A stretch of DNA of 64,000 nt from Nostoc sp. FACHB-152. Its GTDB lineage: Bacteria; Cyanobacteriota; Cyanobacteriia; Cyanobacteriales; Nostocaceae. This document shows, one piece after another, positions 37,451 to 45,394 of the stretch; the stretch's first letter is position 1; every line of letters starts with the position of its first letter. Under the pieces are notes generated by a model. It ran no database searches and had not been told where the DNA came from. It saw nothing but the letters and a program-made list of their open reading frames with translations. The stretch lies in assembly GCF_014697475.1 (NCBI RefSeq), contig NZ_JACJRV010000005.1:1-64000 (forward strand), in the 5' to 3' direction. Both the position numbers and the translations under genes were made by a program.

Positions 37451-38048
37451 GACTACTCCTAGTGTCAATGCTTCTAATTAAGTCAGACTAATGGTTGGAT
37501 TTGCACAGTATTAACTTGTTTTTAGTTATATAGCAATCCATTTGAGATGTAAAAAAGCCGCACTCCTGTTACATGGTCGCAATTAACTCGCAAAACTTGA
37601 TGTTTCTAAATTCTTGAAAACTTCTATGAGATTTTGTCTCCAGTTAACTGGGATGCAACCTGCTTTTTTCAACTTTGCTTTGACTGAATTCCTGCACAAG
37701 AATTATAAATGCCTATTATAGGCCGCCTTCAAGGAATTAAAAATTTTGTTTACCGTTGAGACAGTTAGTGACATTTTGTTGGCTTTTTCAAAAACAGGTG
37801 ACGAGATCGCCAAGTAATTCGTTCCATTTATCTATTTAGTTTATTACTGCCTAAATCAATACCTAGAGCTATTTCAAGCTGATTCTCATATTAGAGCTAT
37901 AATTCCTAAACTGAAGACTAAAATTAAATAAATGAAATTATTTTTTACTGTAATATTTACTATTTAATTGTCAAACTTACTACACAAACCCCATTCCCGG
38001 CTGAGTTCAAATATAGTAAATTCTAATTGTGACTTAAAAATTCTCAAA
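37451..38048. other. AT-rich intergenic region between Tic22 gene and tRNA-Pro
   Basis: About 600 bases without coding character. It carries the Tic22 promoter at its left end and low-GC DNA up to the tRNA terminator. Nothing else recognised. Confidence 0.5.
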
Positions 38049-38090
38049 AAATATCCTATCTAATAAAAAAACTCTTAGATAGGATATTTT
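38049..38090 (-). terminator. Rho-independent terminator of tRNA-Pro
   Basis: Perfect 14-15-bp stem (38049-38063 with 38075-38089) ending in TTTTTT on the minus strand, 19 nt after the tRNA 3' end. Confidence 0.8.
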
Positions 38091-38108
38091 GCAAAGTATA
38101 GATTAAAA

Positions 38109-38182
38109 TCGGGATGACAGGATTTGAACCTGCGGCATCCTGCTCCCAAAGCAGGCGCGCTACCAAGCTGCGCTACATCCCG
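38109..38182 (-). tRNA. tRNA-Pro (anticodon TGG)
   Basis: A 74-nt cloverleaf on the minus strand. Acceptor CGGGATG/CATCCCG with discriminator A, D-arm GCGC..GCGC, anticodon stem CCTGC/GCAGG with loop TTTGGGA (anticodon TGG, reading CCN proline codons), and T-arm with GGTTCAAATCC. CCA is not encoded. A strong terminator follows. Confidence 0.96.
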
Positions 38183-38435
38183 AAGGTCTTAGTCAAGTTT
38201 TGCTGGCTTGCTAATTTAACAAAATTAGAAAGCAGGTAAAAGTAACTTGAACTTTCAAGATTACTATCGTACCACACCAGCCACATTACTATACTAAGTT
38301 TAACATATATTTGTAAAGTACGCCTTACTTATGTTTCTCTTGTCCTAACCAAAAATTTTTGCTCTCATCCAACTTTGTGGCACAAGTATCTAGGCTTGGC
38401 TTGAAGTAAGTTGTGGCATTGAGAACTAAATATTT

Positions 38436-38981
38436 TTAATGAGGGTACCAAAACATTCCTTTAATACCTTCAGGATCGGACATAAAACCCATACTCCGGT
38501 AGAAATCAACAACATGAGGGTCAGCAAAGAGAGTGACATTGCTGATTTCTTCGCTTCTGAGCTTTTTGAGTACGTATTTCATTAAGGCTTTACCCAGTCC
38601 TTTACCTTGAAAATCTGGATGAACTACTACATCCCAAATCGTGGCATTAAATGCATGATCGGAAGTAGCACGGGCAAAACCAATGAGCCGCCTTTGGTTT
38701 CCTCGCACTTGCCACATTGAGGCAACGAGAAAACTATGCTCAATAGCTTTTTTGACTTTTCTCAAGGGACGGCGCGACCAACCAACTGCATCACACAGTT
38801 CTTCTAATTCATACAAGTCGATGTCTCGCTCCGTACTAAAAACGATGCGTTCTGCGTTGCGTGACGCTGCATCACTATTGGTACTAGAGCTACTGTCAAC
38901 TTCTGCTGTATGTTCATCAGAGGTTGTTTTACTTATCGCTACAGATTCAGGAGTACTAAACCAAGTTTTCCAAAAACCCAT
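38436..38981 (-). CDS. GNAT acetyltransferase (Ycf52-like), longer paralogue
   Basis: A 181-residue acetyltransferase. After a Ser/Thr-rich N-terminal 45 residues ([13 protein letters not shown]...) comes a GNAT domain with the CoA site [25 protein letters not shown] and the late segment [21 protein letters not shown]. It is a paralogue of the GNAT at 33554-34012. I chose ATG 38981 over an in-frame TTG at 39053 because the family starts with MGFWKTWF. Stands alone between tRNA-Pro and the ACT protein. Confidence 0.9.
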   Translation of the reverse strand: MGFWKTWFSTPESVAISKTTSDEHTAEVDSSSSTNSDAASRNAERIVFSTERDIDLYELEELCDAVGWSRRPLRKVKKAIEHSFLVASMWQVRGNQRRLIGFARATSDHAFNATIWDVVVHPDFQGKGLGKALMKYVLKKLRSEEISNVTLFADPHVVDFYRSMGFMSDPEGIKGMFWYPH

Positions 38982-39354
38982 GCCAACGTGGTTCGGGTAA
39001 TATAACTGAGATAGGCTACCACTCTTTTTGAGTGATGATTCACGTTTTATCAAGCAAATACCATTTTATACCCCAAACACCGAATTTTTTCGAGTTTTCT
39101 TGGGATAGGCAATGGCAATAGCTTTTCCTAAGCGTGTTTCATACCAATCATTTTCAACTTTAGCATTTTGTTGTAAAGCCTAGAAGAAATTCCCCAAAAG
39201 ACGAAGTTATGAGAGTCAATTGTATATAAAGGGGAACCAGGAATTAGGTAGTAAATACTGTTTATGGGGAATACTCTTTGTTAACCCCCAATATCTACTT
39301 TTTACCTAGTCCCCAGCCCCCAGGCGACAAAAGCAAGCGAGTCTACCTACAACG
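38982..39354. other. Intergenic region between divergent GNAT and ACT genes
   Basis: About 370 bases holding both promoters. Includes low-complexity 'ccccagcccccaggcgac' before the ACT gene. No gene or RNA recognised. Confidence 0.45.
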
Positions 39355-40074
39355 ATGGCTTCTGGTTTAAAATCTTCGACACTAGAACTCCTAAAACGCT
39401 TTAACCGAGCGTTTCCCCAGTTTTATGAGCAATTTGTCAGTAGCGAAATTCAACTGCAAAATTTGCGGTTAGCTTACCGTCTCTATAAAACTAAACGCGC
39501 TGTTATCGAATTAAAGCCGGAAGGTAGTAAAAGCGCGCTGCATTTTGCCTACCGCAACCAGTCGTTTCTCCTCAGTGATATTTTTGGTGTCCTGGCGGCT
39601 TACGGTTTGACCATCCACGGTCTGAGTCTTTATGGACAAATCCGCCCACCAATGTTGGTTTTTATCAAACTTTTGGTGTCTCGTGGTAGCAAAGCTTTGA
39701 CGGATAAAACCGCAGAAAATGTTTGTCGCGCTATTCGGGAGGCTTTAGGAGGGCGGTTTGAGGTAGAGGAAATGCTAGCGGTAGAATTTAATTTAGATGC
39801 AGGCTTAGAGCAAGTACAAACTGAGTTTTATGTCGATCCAGTATTTCATCTACCGGCTTTGGTGATTGAAGCAGATAACCAGCCAGGATTATTTTATAAA
39901 GTGATGTACGCCATCTGGCAGGAAGATCTTTTAGTAGTCAATGCTAATTTACTAGTTTGGCGGGGACGTACACGGCTGATTCTCTATTTGTTAGGGCCGA
40001 ATGAAAGCTTGATTCCTGAATATTTAGGACACAAAATTGCTGAAGGAGTCCGACAGAGATTGTTAGGGAAATAG
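39355..40074 (+). CDS. ACT-domain protein (GlnD-like tandem ACT)
   Basis: A 239-residue soluble protein. Residues 66-140 (QSFLLSDIFGVLAAYGLTIHGLSLYGQ) and 165-235 (LVIEADNQPGLFYKVMYAIW) each resemble ACT ligand-binding modules of the sort found at the C-terminus of the uridylyltransferase GlnD. There is no catalytic domain. It probably senses an amino acid, perhaps as a nitrogen-status regulator; that is inference. ATG 39355 lacks a clear ribosome site. Confidence 0.8.
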   Translation: MASGLKSSTLELLKRFNRAFPQFYEQFVSSEIQLQNLRLAYRLYKTKRAVIELKPEGSKSALHFAYRNQSFLLSDIFGVLAAYGLTIHGLSLYGQIRPPMLVFIKLLVSRGSKALTDKTAENVCRAIREALGGRFEVEEMLAVEFNLDAGLEQVQTEFYVDPVFHLPALVIEADNQPGLFYKVMYAIWQEDLLVVNANLLVWRGRTRLILYLLGPNESLIPEYLGHKIAEGVRQRLLGK

Positions 40075-40081
40075 AGGTGCT

Positions 40082-40209
40082 TAGGATAGGGACTAGAGGC
40101 TAGAGAAGAATGTTTTCATGTTTGGTTGTGTAATTTTTTTATGAATAGCTGATTTAAAAGTGCTGATGAAAATACTAGTTCCTAACCCCTAATCTCTAAT
40201 CTCTAGTCT
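40082..40209. repeat. Facing heptanucleotide STRRs (AGRCTAG / CTAATCT)
   Basis: Left array GGATAG-GGACTAG-AGGCTAG (about 40084-40103). Right array of four units CTAACCC-CTAATCT-CTAATCT-CTAGTCT (40182-40209). The two are partly complementary over an 80-base loop. Confidence 0.7.
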
Positions 40210-40256
40210 CTACTTTTGTATTTAGTCGTACCCATCCTTAAGGGTACGATAGAAAT

Positions 40257-41189
40257 ATGGCAACTATAGAAATCTTGGGCGTTCCACACGCATACGAGTT
40301 AACGGCTCCTACGTCATGCTCCCATGCTTTAGTATTTATCCACGGTTGGCTAAATAGCCGTGGGTACTGGCAACCTGTGATTTCCCGTTTGTCAGTTGAT
40401 TTACAGTGTTTATCTTATGATTTACGAGGTTTTGGCGAGTCGCAAGCCCAGCCAGAAACTGATGTAAATCGAGTACAAACTAATTTTGGGCTGACATCCA
40501 ACTTGCTTGATGCGTCTGGCTCACAACTTGATTCTCTGTATACACCAACTGCTTATGCTCAGGACTTAGCCAGTTTGTTACAAGAGCTAAATATTACCAG
40601 TGCTTGGCTAATTGGACATTCTTTGGGTGGAACGATCGCTCTTTGGGCAGCAGCCCTCATGCCTGAGCTTGTTCAAGGCGTTATCTGTATTAACGCTGGT
40701 GGCGGTATTTATCTCAAAGAAGCTTTTGAACAATTTCGTTCAGCCGGTCAGAAATTTTTACAAGTTCGTCCGCGCTGGCTATCTCAGTTACCTTTGATTG
40801 ATTTGCTCTTTACCAGAGCTAGTGTATCTCGTCCCTTAGACCGCTACTGGGCGCGTCAAAGGGTAATAGATTTCGTGGTTGCTGACCCAGAAGCCGCTTT
40901 GGGTTCACTACTAGACTCCACAACAGAAGAGGAAGTTAACCGCTTACCTCAGTTAGTCTCTCAATTGAAGCAGCCTGTTTACTTTTTGGCTGGTGCAAAT
41001 GACAAGGTAATGGAACCCAAGTATGTTCGTCATCTAGCCAGTTTTCATCGGCTTTTTCAATACTGTGGTGACAATGTGATTGAAATTCCTGATTGTGGAC
41101 ATTTGGCAATGTTAGAGCAACCAGATGCAGTTGCGAACCATATCCGGTCAATAGTTAAAAGTCATGAGTCAATAGTTGTTAGTCAATAG
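40257..41189 (+). CDS. Alpha/beta hydrolase
   Basis: A 310-residue serine hydrolase. Seen: oxyanion segment HALVFIHGWLNSRGYW, nucleophile elbow GHSLGGTIALWAAA, acid region NDKVMEP and a final DCGHLAMLEQPD carrying the catalytic His. Substrate unknown. An odd feature is an insertion of about 25 residues (VQTNFGLTSNLLDASGSQLD) between the first strands and the helix before the nucleophile. Its 3' end enters a 'agtcaatag' repeat, with the stop at 41187-41189. Confidence 0.9.
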   Translation: MATIEILGVPHAYELTAPTSCSHALVFIHGWLNSRGYWQPVISRLSVDLQCLSYDLRGFGESQAQPETDVNRVQTNFGLTSNLLDASGSQLDSLYTPTAYAQDLASLLQELNITSAWLIGHSLGGTIALWAAALMPELVQGVICINAGGGIYLKEAFEQFRSAGQKFLQVRPRWLSQLPLIDLLFTRASVSRPLDRYWARQRVIDFVVADPEAALGSLLDSTTEEEVNRLPQLVSQLKQPVYFLAGANDKVMEPKYVRHLASFHRLFQYCGDNVIEIPDCGHLAMLEQPDAVANHIRSIVKSHESIVVSQ

Positions 41190-41327
41190 TCATTGGTCAA
41201 AAGTCAATAGTTTGTCATAAAACGCAAATGACTAAGGCTTGTAACTCTGTCACCCTTCGGGTTCGCCACTTGCTTTATGCCGGGAAACCCGTCCACCGCA
41301 GTGGTCTCACCTGTAACCTATAACCTG

Positions 41328-42383
41328 TTACCTGCTATACAACTTCATAACTTGGCTCAGGGATAGTCGTGATTCAACACCCAATGTCAAGGGGGAGATA
41401 TGACCACGAGATAAATGGTCAGATGCCGCACAGGCTATCATGGCGGCGTTGTCGGTACAGAATTTTAGGGGTGGGAATAAAACACGCAGGTTATGTTTAC
41501 TAGCTGCGGCCTGCAAATGTTGCCTCAACCCGCTATTTGCTGCTACCCCGCCACCAACAGCAATCGTATTTAAACCGTAATCAAGGGCGCAGGCGATCGC
41601 TCTTTTGGTCAGAGCTTTTGCTACTGTTGTCTGAAAGCTGGCTGCTACGTCTGCTAAAGGCACAGGCTTGTTATCTTGCTCTAATTGCTGCACTAGCCTT
41701 AGCACAGCCGTTTTTAAGCCACTAAAACTGCCATCATAGCGATGATATCCTCCGCCAGGGAGCGAGACTTTGCCTTCTGGCAGGGCAAAAGCTTGGGGAT
41801 CGCCTTGCTGTGCCAACTTGTCAATGACTGGTCCACCCGGATAACCTAGCTTTAACAACCGTGCCACCTTGTCAAAGGCTTCCCCCGCAGCATCATCACG
41901 GGTTTCTCCTAAGGTTTCGTACGTACCACACTCTTTTACATAAATCAAGCTTGTATGTCCGCCTGAAACCAGTAAGCTAAGAAAAGGGGGATCTAAAGTT
42001 GGCTCACTCAAGTAAGTCGCGTAAATGTGGCCTTCGAGGTGATGAACTCCCAAAAATGGTTTATTGTGTACCATTGCTAAAGTTTTGGCAGCAGTTAATC
42101 CCACCAATAACGCTCCGACTAACCCAGGAGCGCAGGTGGCAGCTATACCATCGATTTTTGACCAGTCTAACCCGGCTTGTTCTAGAGCCTGAGCGATCGC
42201 TTCATTTATCGTTTCTAAATGCTGACGCGATGCTACCTCTGGCACAACTCCACCGTACTGTTGATGCACTGGAATTTGTGAAGCAATAATACTGCTGTAA
42301 ACTTGACGATTGTTAACAATTGCGACGGCAGTTTCATCACAACTTGTTTCGATTGCTAAAACGGTTGCCATACCAGGGTTCAT
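41328..42383 (-). CDS. tsaD: tRNA N6-adenosine threonylcarbamoyltransferase
   Basis: A 351-residue ASKHA-fold protein that transfers threonylcarbamoyl to A37 of tRNA. Seen: [16 protein letters not shown], the metal-binding HHLEGHIY motif, [39 protein letters not shown] and CTDNAAMIA. Two starts are possible: 42383 (MNPGMATV) and 42371 (MATVLAIE); the latter matches the usual family N-terminus. It pairs functionally with tsaC at 34957-35532, though the two genes are 6 kb apart. Upstream it is divergent from psaF. Confidence 0.96.
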   Translation of the reverse strand: MNPGMATVLAIETSCDETAVAIVNNRQVYSSIIASQIPVHQQYGGVVPEVASRQHLETINEAIAQALEQAGLDWSKIDGIAATCAPGLVGALLVGLTAAKTLAMVHNKPFLGVHHLEGHIYATYLSEPTLDPPFLSLLVSGGHTSLIYVKECGTYETLGETRDDAAGEAFDKVARLLKLGYPGGPVIDKLAQQGDPQAFALPEGKVSLPGGGYHRYDGSFSGLKTAVLRLVQQLEQDNKPVPLADVAASFQTTVAKALTKRAIACALDYGLNTIAVGGGVAANSGLRQHLQAAASKHNLRVLFPPLKFCTDNAAMIACAASDHLSRGHISPLTLGVESRLSLSQVMKLYSR

Positions 42384-42484
42384 CCAAATACCGACTTGGT
42401 TGAGAAGCTTTAACTTTTATTTACTTAAACTTTACTCGGTTCCCAGGCAAGAGTATGATGACTTGCTAGTTAGCCAAATAAAGG

Positions 42485-42511
42485 ATGTACAAGCCGCTTC
42501 GTTTTGTACAT
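42485..42511. promoter_or_regulatory. Inverted repeat ATGTACAA-N11-TTGTACAT before psaF
   Basis: Perfect 8-bp arms (42485-42492 and 42504-42511), 36 bases before the psaF start codon. It could be an operator for a dimeric regulator or a leader hairpin. No known regulator site is matched with confidence. Confidence 0.4.
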
Positions 42512-42547
42512 AAAACTTTTTCTTTTGTAATAAAAGGAAACAACTCC

Positions 42548-43042
42548 ATGCGACGATTGTTTGCTTTGATTTTAGCGATTTGTCTTTGGTTCAATTTTGC
42601 TCCACCAGCTAAAGCTTTAGGAGCTAACCTGACACCTTGCCGAGACAACCCCGCATTTCAAGCATTAGCTCAAAATGCCCGGAATACTACTTCTGATCCC
42701 CAATCAGGTCAAAAGAGATTTGAGCGTTACGCTCAAGCTCAGTGTGGCCCTGAAGGCTACCCTCACTTGATTGTTGATGGTCGTCTAGATCGTGCTGGTG
42801 ATTTTATCATTCCCAGCATTCTTTTTCTCTATATTGCTGGTTGGATTGGTTGGGTAGGTCGTGCTTACCTCATCTCAGTCAGAAAAGAATCTGACTCCGA
42901 ACAAAAAGAAATCCAAATCGATTTACCTAGAGCATTACCCATCATGCTTTCAGGTTTCGCTTGGCCAGCAGCAGCTTTGAAAGAATTCCTTTCTGGTGAA
43001 TTGACTGCTAAAGATACAGAAATTCCTGTTTCTCCTCGTTAA
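42548..43042 (+). CDS. psaF: Photosystem I reaction centre subunit III (PsaF)
   Basis: A 164-residue thylakoid protein with a cleavable lumen signal ([23 protein letters not shown]). The mature N-terminus [11 protein letters not shown] with conserved cysteines faces the lumen, where plastocyanin/cytochrome c6 docks. A transmembrane helix ([20 protein letters not shown]) and a C-terminal half-helix ([19 protein letters not shown]) follow. ATG 42548 is chosen because it opens the signal peptide and has AAAAGGAAAC upstream; an upstream in-frame ATG at 42485 lies inside the inverted repeat. First gene of psaF-psaJ-psaL. Confidence 0.97.
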   Translation: MRRLFALILAICLWFNFAPPAKALGANLTPCRDNPAFQALAQNARNTTSDPQSGQKRFERYAQAQCGPEGYPHLIVDGRLDRAGDFIIPSILFLYIAGWIGWVGRAYLISVRKESDSEQKEIQIDLPRALPIMLSGFAWPAAALKEFLSGELTAKDTEIPVSPR

Positions 43043-43081
43043 TTCAGCATCACTAATTCATTGTTCTTGGAGGCTAAATAC

Positions 43082-43231
43082 ATGGCTGAAAAAACCGATC
43101 AATCATCCTATTTGATTAAATTTATTTCCACAGCACCAGTTGCAGCTACCATCTGGTTGACAATTACAGCAGGTATTTTGATTGAGTTTAACCGCTTTTT
43201 TCCAGACCTACTGTTCCACCCAATGCCATAA
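43082..43231 (+). CDS. psaJ: Photosystem I reaction centre subunit IX (PsaJ)
   Basis: A 49-residue single-helix protein: a short polar N-terminus ([20 protein letters not shown]), the helix [20 protein letters not shown], and the ending [10 protein letters not shown]. This matches PsaJ, which contacts PsaF in photosystem I. It begins 39 bp after psaF with GGAGGC as ribosome site. Confidence 0.95.
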   Translation: MAEKTDQSSYLIKFISTAPVAATIWLTITAGILIEFNRFFPDLLFHPMP

Positions 43232-43289
43232 GCAGCGCATTGAGATTTTACGACTGTTGCACGTGTAATTGAGAGGCAAACATAAAATT

Positions 43290-43808
43290 ATGGCGCAAGC
43301 AGTAGATGCATCCAAAAATTCGCCGAGCGATCCTAGAAATCGGGAAGTAGTTTTTCCCGCACATCGCGATCCTCAGATAGGCAATCTTGAAACTCCAATT
43401 AATTCTTCTCCATTGGTCAAGTGGTTCATTAATAACTTGCCAGCTTACCGCCCTGGTCTTACTCCTTTCAGACGTGGGCTAGAAGTTGGGATGGCACATG
43501 GCTACTGGATATTTGGCCCCTTCGCTAAATATGGCCCCCTGCGTAATGCTCCTAATGCTAACTTAGCTGGATTATTGGCGGACATTGGCTTAGTTGTGCT
43601 ATTCACAGCCGCACTATCTTTGTATGCCAATAGTAATCCTCCCAAAGCCTTAGGTAGTGTTACTGTACCCAACCCTCCAGATGCTTTTCAATCAAACGAA
43701 GGCTGGAACAATTTCGCCAGTGCTTTCTTAATTGGTGGCATTGGTGGTGCAGTAGTTGCTTACTTCTTAACTAGCAATATTGCGCTGATCCAAGGTCTGG
43801 TCGGCTAA
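43290..43808 (+). CDS. psaL: Photosystem I reaction centre subunit XI (PsaL)
   Basis: A 172-residue three-helix thylakoid protein at the oligomerisation interface of photosystem I. Seen: VVFPAHRDPQIGNLETPINSS, FRRGLEVGMAHGYW(I/F)FGPF with chlorophyll ligands, a helix NLAGLLADIGLVVLFTAALSLYAN, and the final FASAFLIGGIGGAVVAYFL. ATG 43290 (MAQAVDAS) is chosen; the frame extends 21 nt upstream. The psaF-psaJ-psaL order has been linked to tetrameric/dimeric photosystem I in heterocystous species, unlike the psaL-psaI order of trimeric types. Confidence 0.96.
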   Translation: MAQAVDASKNSPSDPRNREVVFPAHRDPQIGNLETPINSSPLVKWFINNLPAYRPGLTPFRRGLEVGMAHGYWIFGPFAKYGPLRNAPNANLAGLLADIGLVVLFTAALSLYANSNPPKALGSVTVPNPPDAFQSNEGWNNFASAFLIGGIGGAVVAYFLTSNIALIQGLVG

Positions 43809-44002
43809 TTTGGTTTTTGGTAATTGGTAATTAGTGATTAATGGAAGTTAATAATCAGAAATATAACTTTTGGTTATAACTTTCTAATTACTGATTACCA
43901 TTTACCAAAATCTTATGGCAGAGAACAGGGAACAGGTTATAGATGAAAGATGACAGAGATAGACTATCTAATATAAAAATGTATTCTCACCATAAAAACA
44001 TT

Positions 44003-44032
44003 TGAAGGACACATAATTCTATGTGTCCTTCA
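44003..44032. terminator. Bidirectional terminator between psaL and gmk
   Basis: Perfect 13-bp stem TGAAGGACACATA / TATGTGTCCTTCA with a 4-nt loop, followed by TTATTT on the plus strand and by AAATGTTTTTA on the minus strand. It sits between convergent genes. Confidence 0.75.
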
Positions 44033-44062
44033 TTATTTGGTGTATGAAATGCTTGGTTGTGA

Positions 44063-44665
44063 TTATTCAAATAAAGCCGCTTCGATCGCCTGAATAGCAG
44101 TTTCAAAATCGTCATTCACGATTTGAACATCAAATTCATCAGCTGCTTCAATTTCTGCTTTAGCAATGGATAGGCGACGAGCGATCGCTTCTTCCGAGTC
44201 TTGGCCACGACCACGTATCCGTCTTTCTAATTCATCAAAGGAAGGCGGCAAAATGAAAATGCTGAGGGCATTAGGAAAGGAAGCGCGAATTTGCCTTGCC
44301 CCTTCCAACTCAATTTCCAGCACTACTAACTTACCCGAATGAATTTGGTTTAGCACAGCTTCACGCGGAGTACCGTAATAGTTCCCCGCAAATTCCGCCC
44401 ACTCTATAAACTCACCTTGAGCAACCAGCTGTTCAAACTTATTACGATCAATAAAGTAATAGTTTTTGCCGTTGATTTCTCCAGGACGAGGAGAACGAGT
44501 TGTCGCGGATACAGAATAATAAAGTTGCGGATGACGCTGCAAAAGCGATCGCATTAAGGTACCTTTGCCGACTCCACTAGGGCCTGTTAAAACGATTAAC
44601 TTGCCTGTAGACGGGCATTCTTCGGTGGTAGTAGCACTTTTCTGGATGGGTAAAACTTGCATCAT
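44063..44665 (-). CDS. gmk: Guanylate kinase
   Basis: A 200-residue kinase that phosphorylates GMP/dGMP with ATP. Seen: P-loop [16 protein letters not shown]-binding [37 protein letters not shown], and the C-terminal lid with [13 protein letters not shown]. It lies downstream of remA on the same strand (176 bp), a neighbourhood also common in other bacteria (remA-gmk). Confidence 0.96.
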   Translation of the reverse strand: MMQVLPIQKSATTTEECPSTGKLIVLTGPSGVGKGTLMRSLLQRHPQLYYSVSATTRSPRPGEINGKNYYFIDRNKFEQLVAQGEFIEWAEFAGNYYGTPREAVLNQIHSGKLVVLEIELEGARQIRASFPNALSIFILPPSFDELERRIRGRGQDSEEAIARRLSIAKAEIEAADEFDVQIVNDDFETAIQAIEAALFE

Positions 44666-44840
44666 CCGTTCAACCTGTGAATTAATCAGTAAACATGATT
44701 AGTGAGTTTATGTTCGTTGCCAGAGCTACCTCGACTAACGAATTTGTAGCACTGTAGCACTGGTGACATAACACCAGTTTAATTCACATGGTACTGCCGA
44801 TATGGTGCAAATAATCTGAGTATTTGTCAACTATCCCTAG

Positions 44841-45107
44841 TTAATTATCTACCGCATGATGATCACGAGAAATCACGAAACGATTTGCTACCGTTTCTGG
44901 TTGAATCGCGGAAAGAATTACGTGGCTAGAATCAGTGATAATTACAGCCCTGGTTCGACGGCCATAAGTCGCATCAATCAGCTGCCCTCTGTCTCGCGCA
45001 TCAGTAATGATTCGCTTAATTGGGGCTGACTCTGGACTAACGATCGCAACTACTCGGTTAGCCGACACAATGTTGCCGAAACCAATGTTTATTAATTGAA
45101 TATCCAT
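44841..45107 (-). CDS. remA: DUF370/RemA-family regulatory protein
   Basis: An 88-residue protein: [34 protein letters not shown] with [23 protein letters not shown]. It is a close match to RemA, a small ring-forming DNA-binding regulator of matrix genes in Bacillus; its cyanobacterial role is unknown. ATG 45107 is preferred because the family starts with M(D/A)[10 protein letters not shown]; a longer frame to 45170 adds 21 non-conserved residues. Upstream of gmk. Confidence 0.93.
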   Translation of the reverse strand: MDIQLINIGFGNIVSANRVVAIVSPESAPIKRIITDARDRGQLIDATYGRRTRAVIITDSSHVILSAIQPETVANRFVISRDHHAVDN

Positions 45108-45394
45108 AAAATAACTGACACTAAATGTGACACTAGAATCCAGTAAGGACTTTATTTCCATGTTATCCATAAAAAACAGGAGTTACAACGCATCACATCT
45201 AGCCTGCTTTAGTTTTTATAGAGCAAACGCTTTTTTTTAGCTATTTATTTGCCAAATATACTGAAAATCATCCTAAAGACATATGCAGAACTACAAGAAT
45301 GTAATCTAGTAGCGTTAGGAGTAGAGAGTAGGGAATAGAGAGTTGGATAGACAAACAAGAGAAGAACTAATCACCAATGACGATTGGCTATTGA

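Noticed and set aside
21380-42383. prfC, prmC, tsaC and tsaD as one functional translation island
   Set aside because: They are spread over 21 kb, on mixed transcription units and among unrelated genes; the grouping is not stronger than chance.
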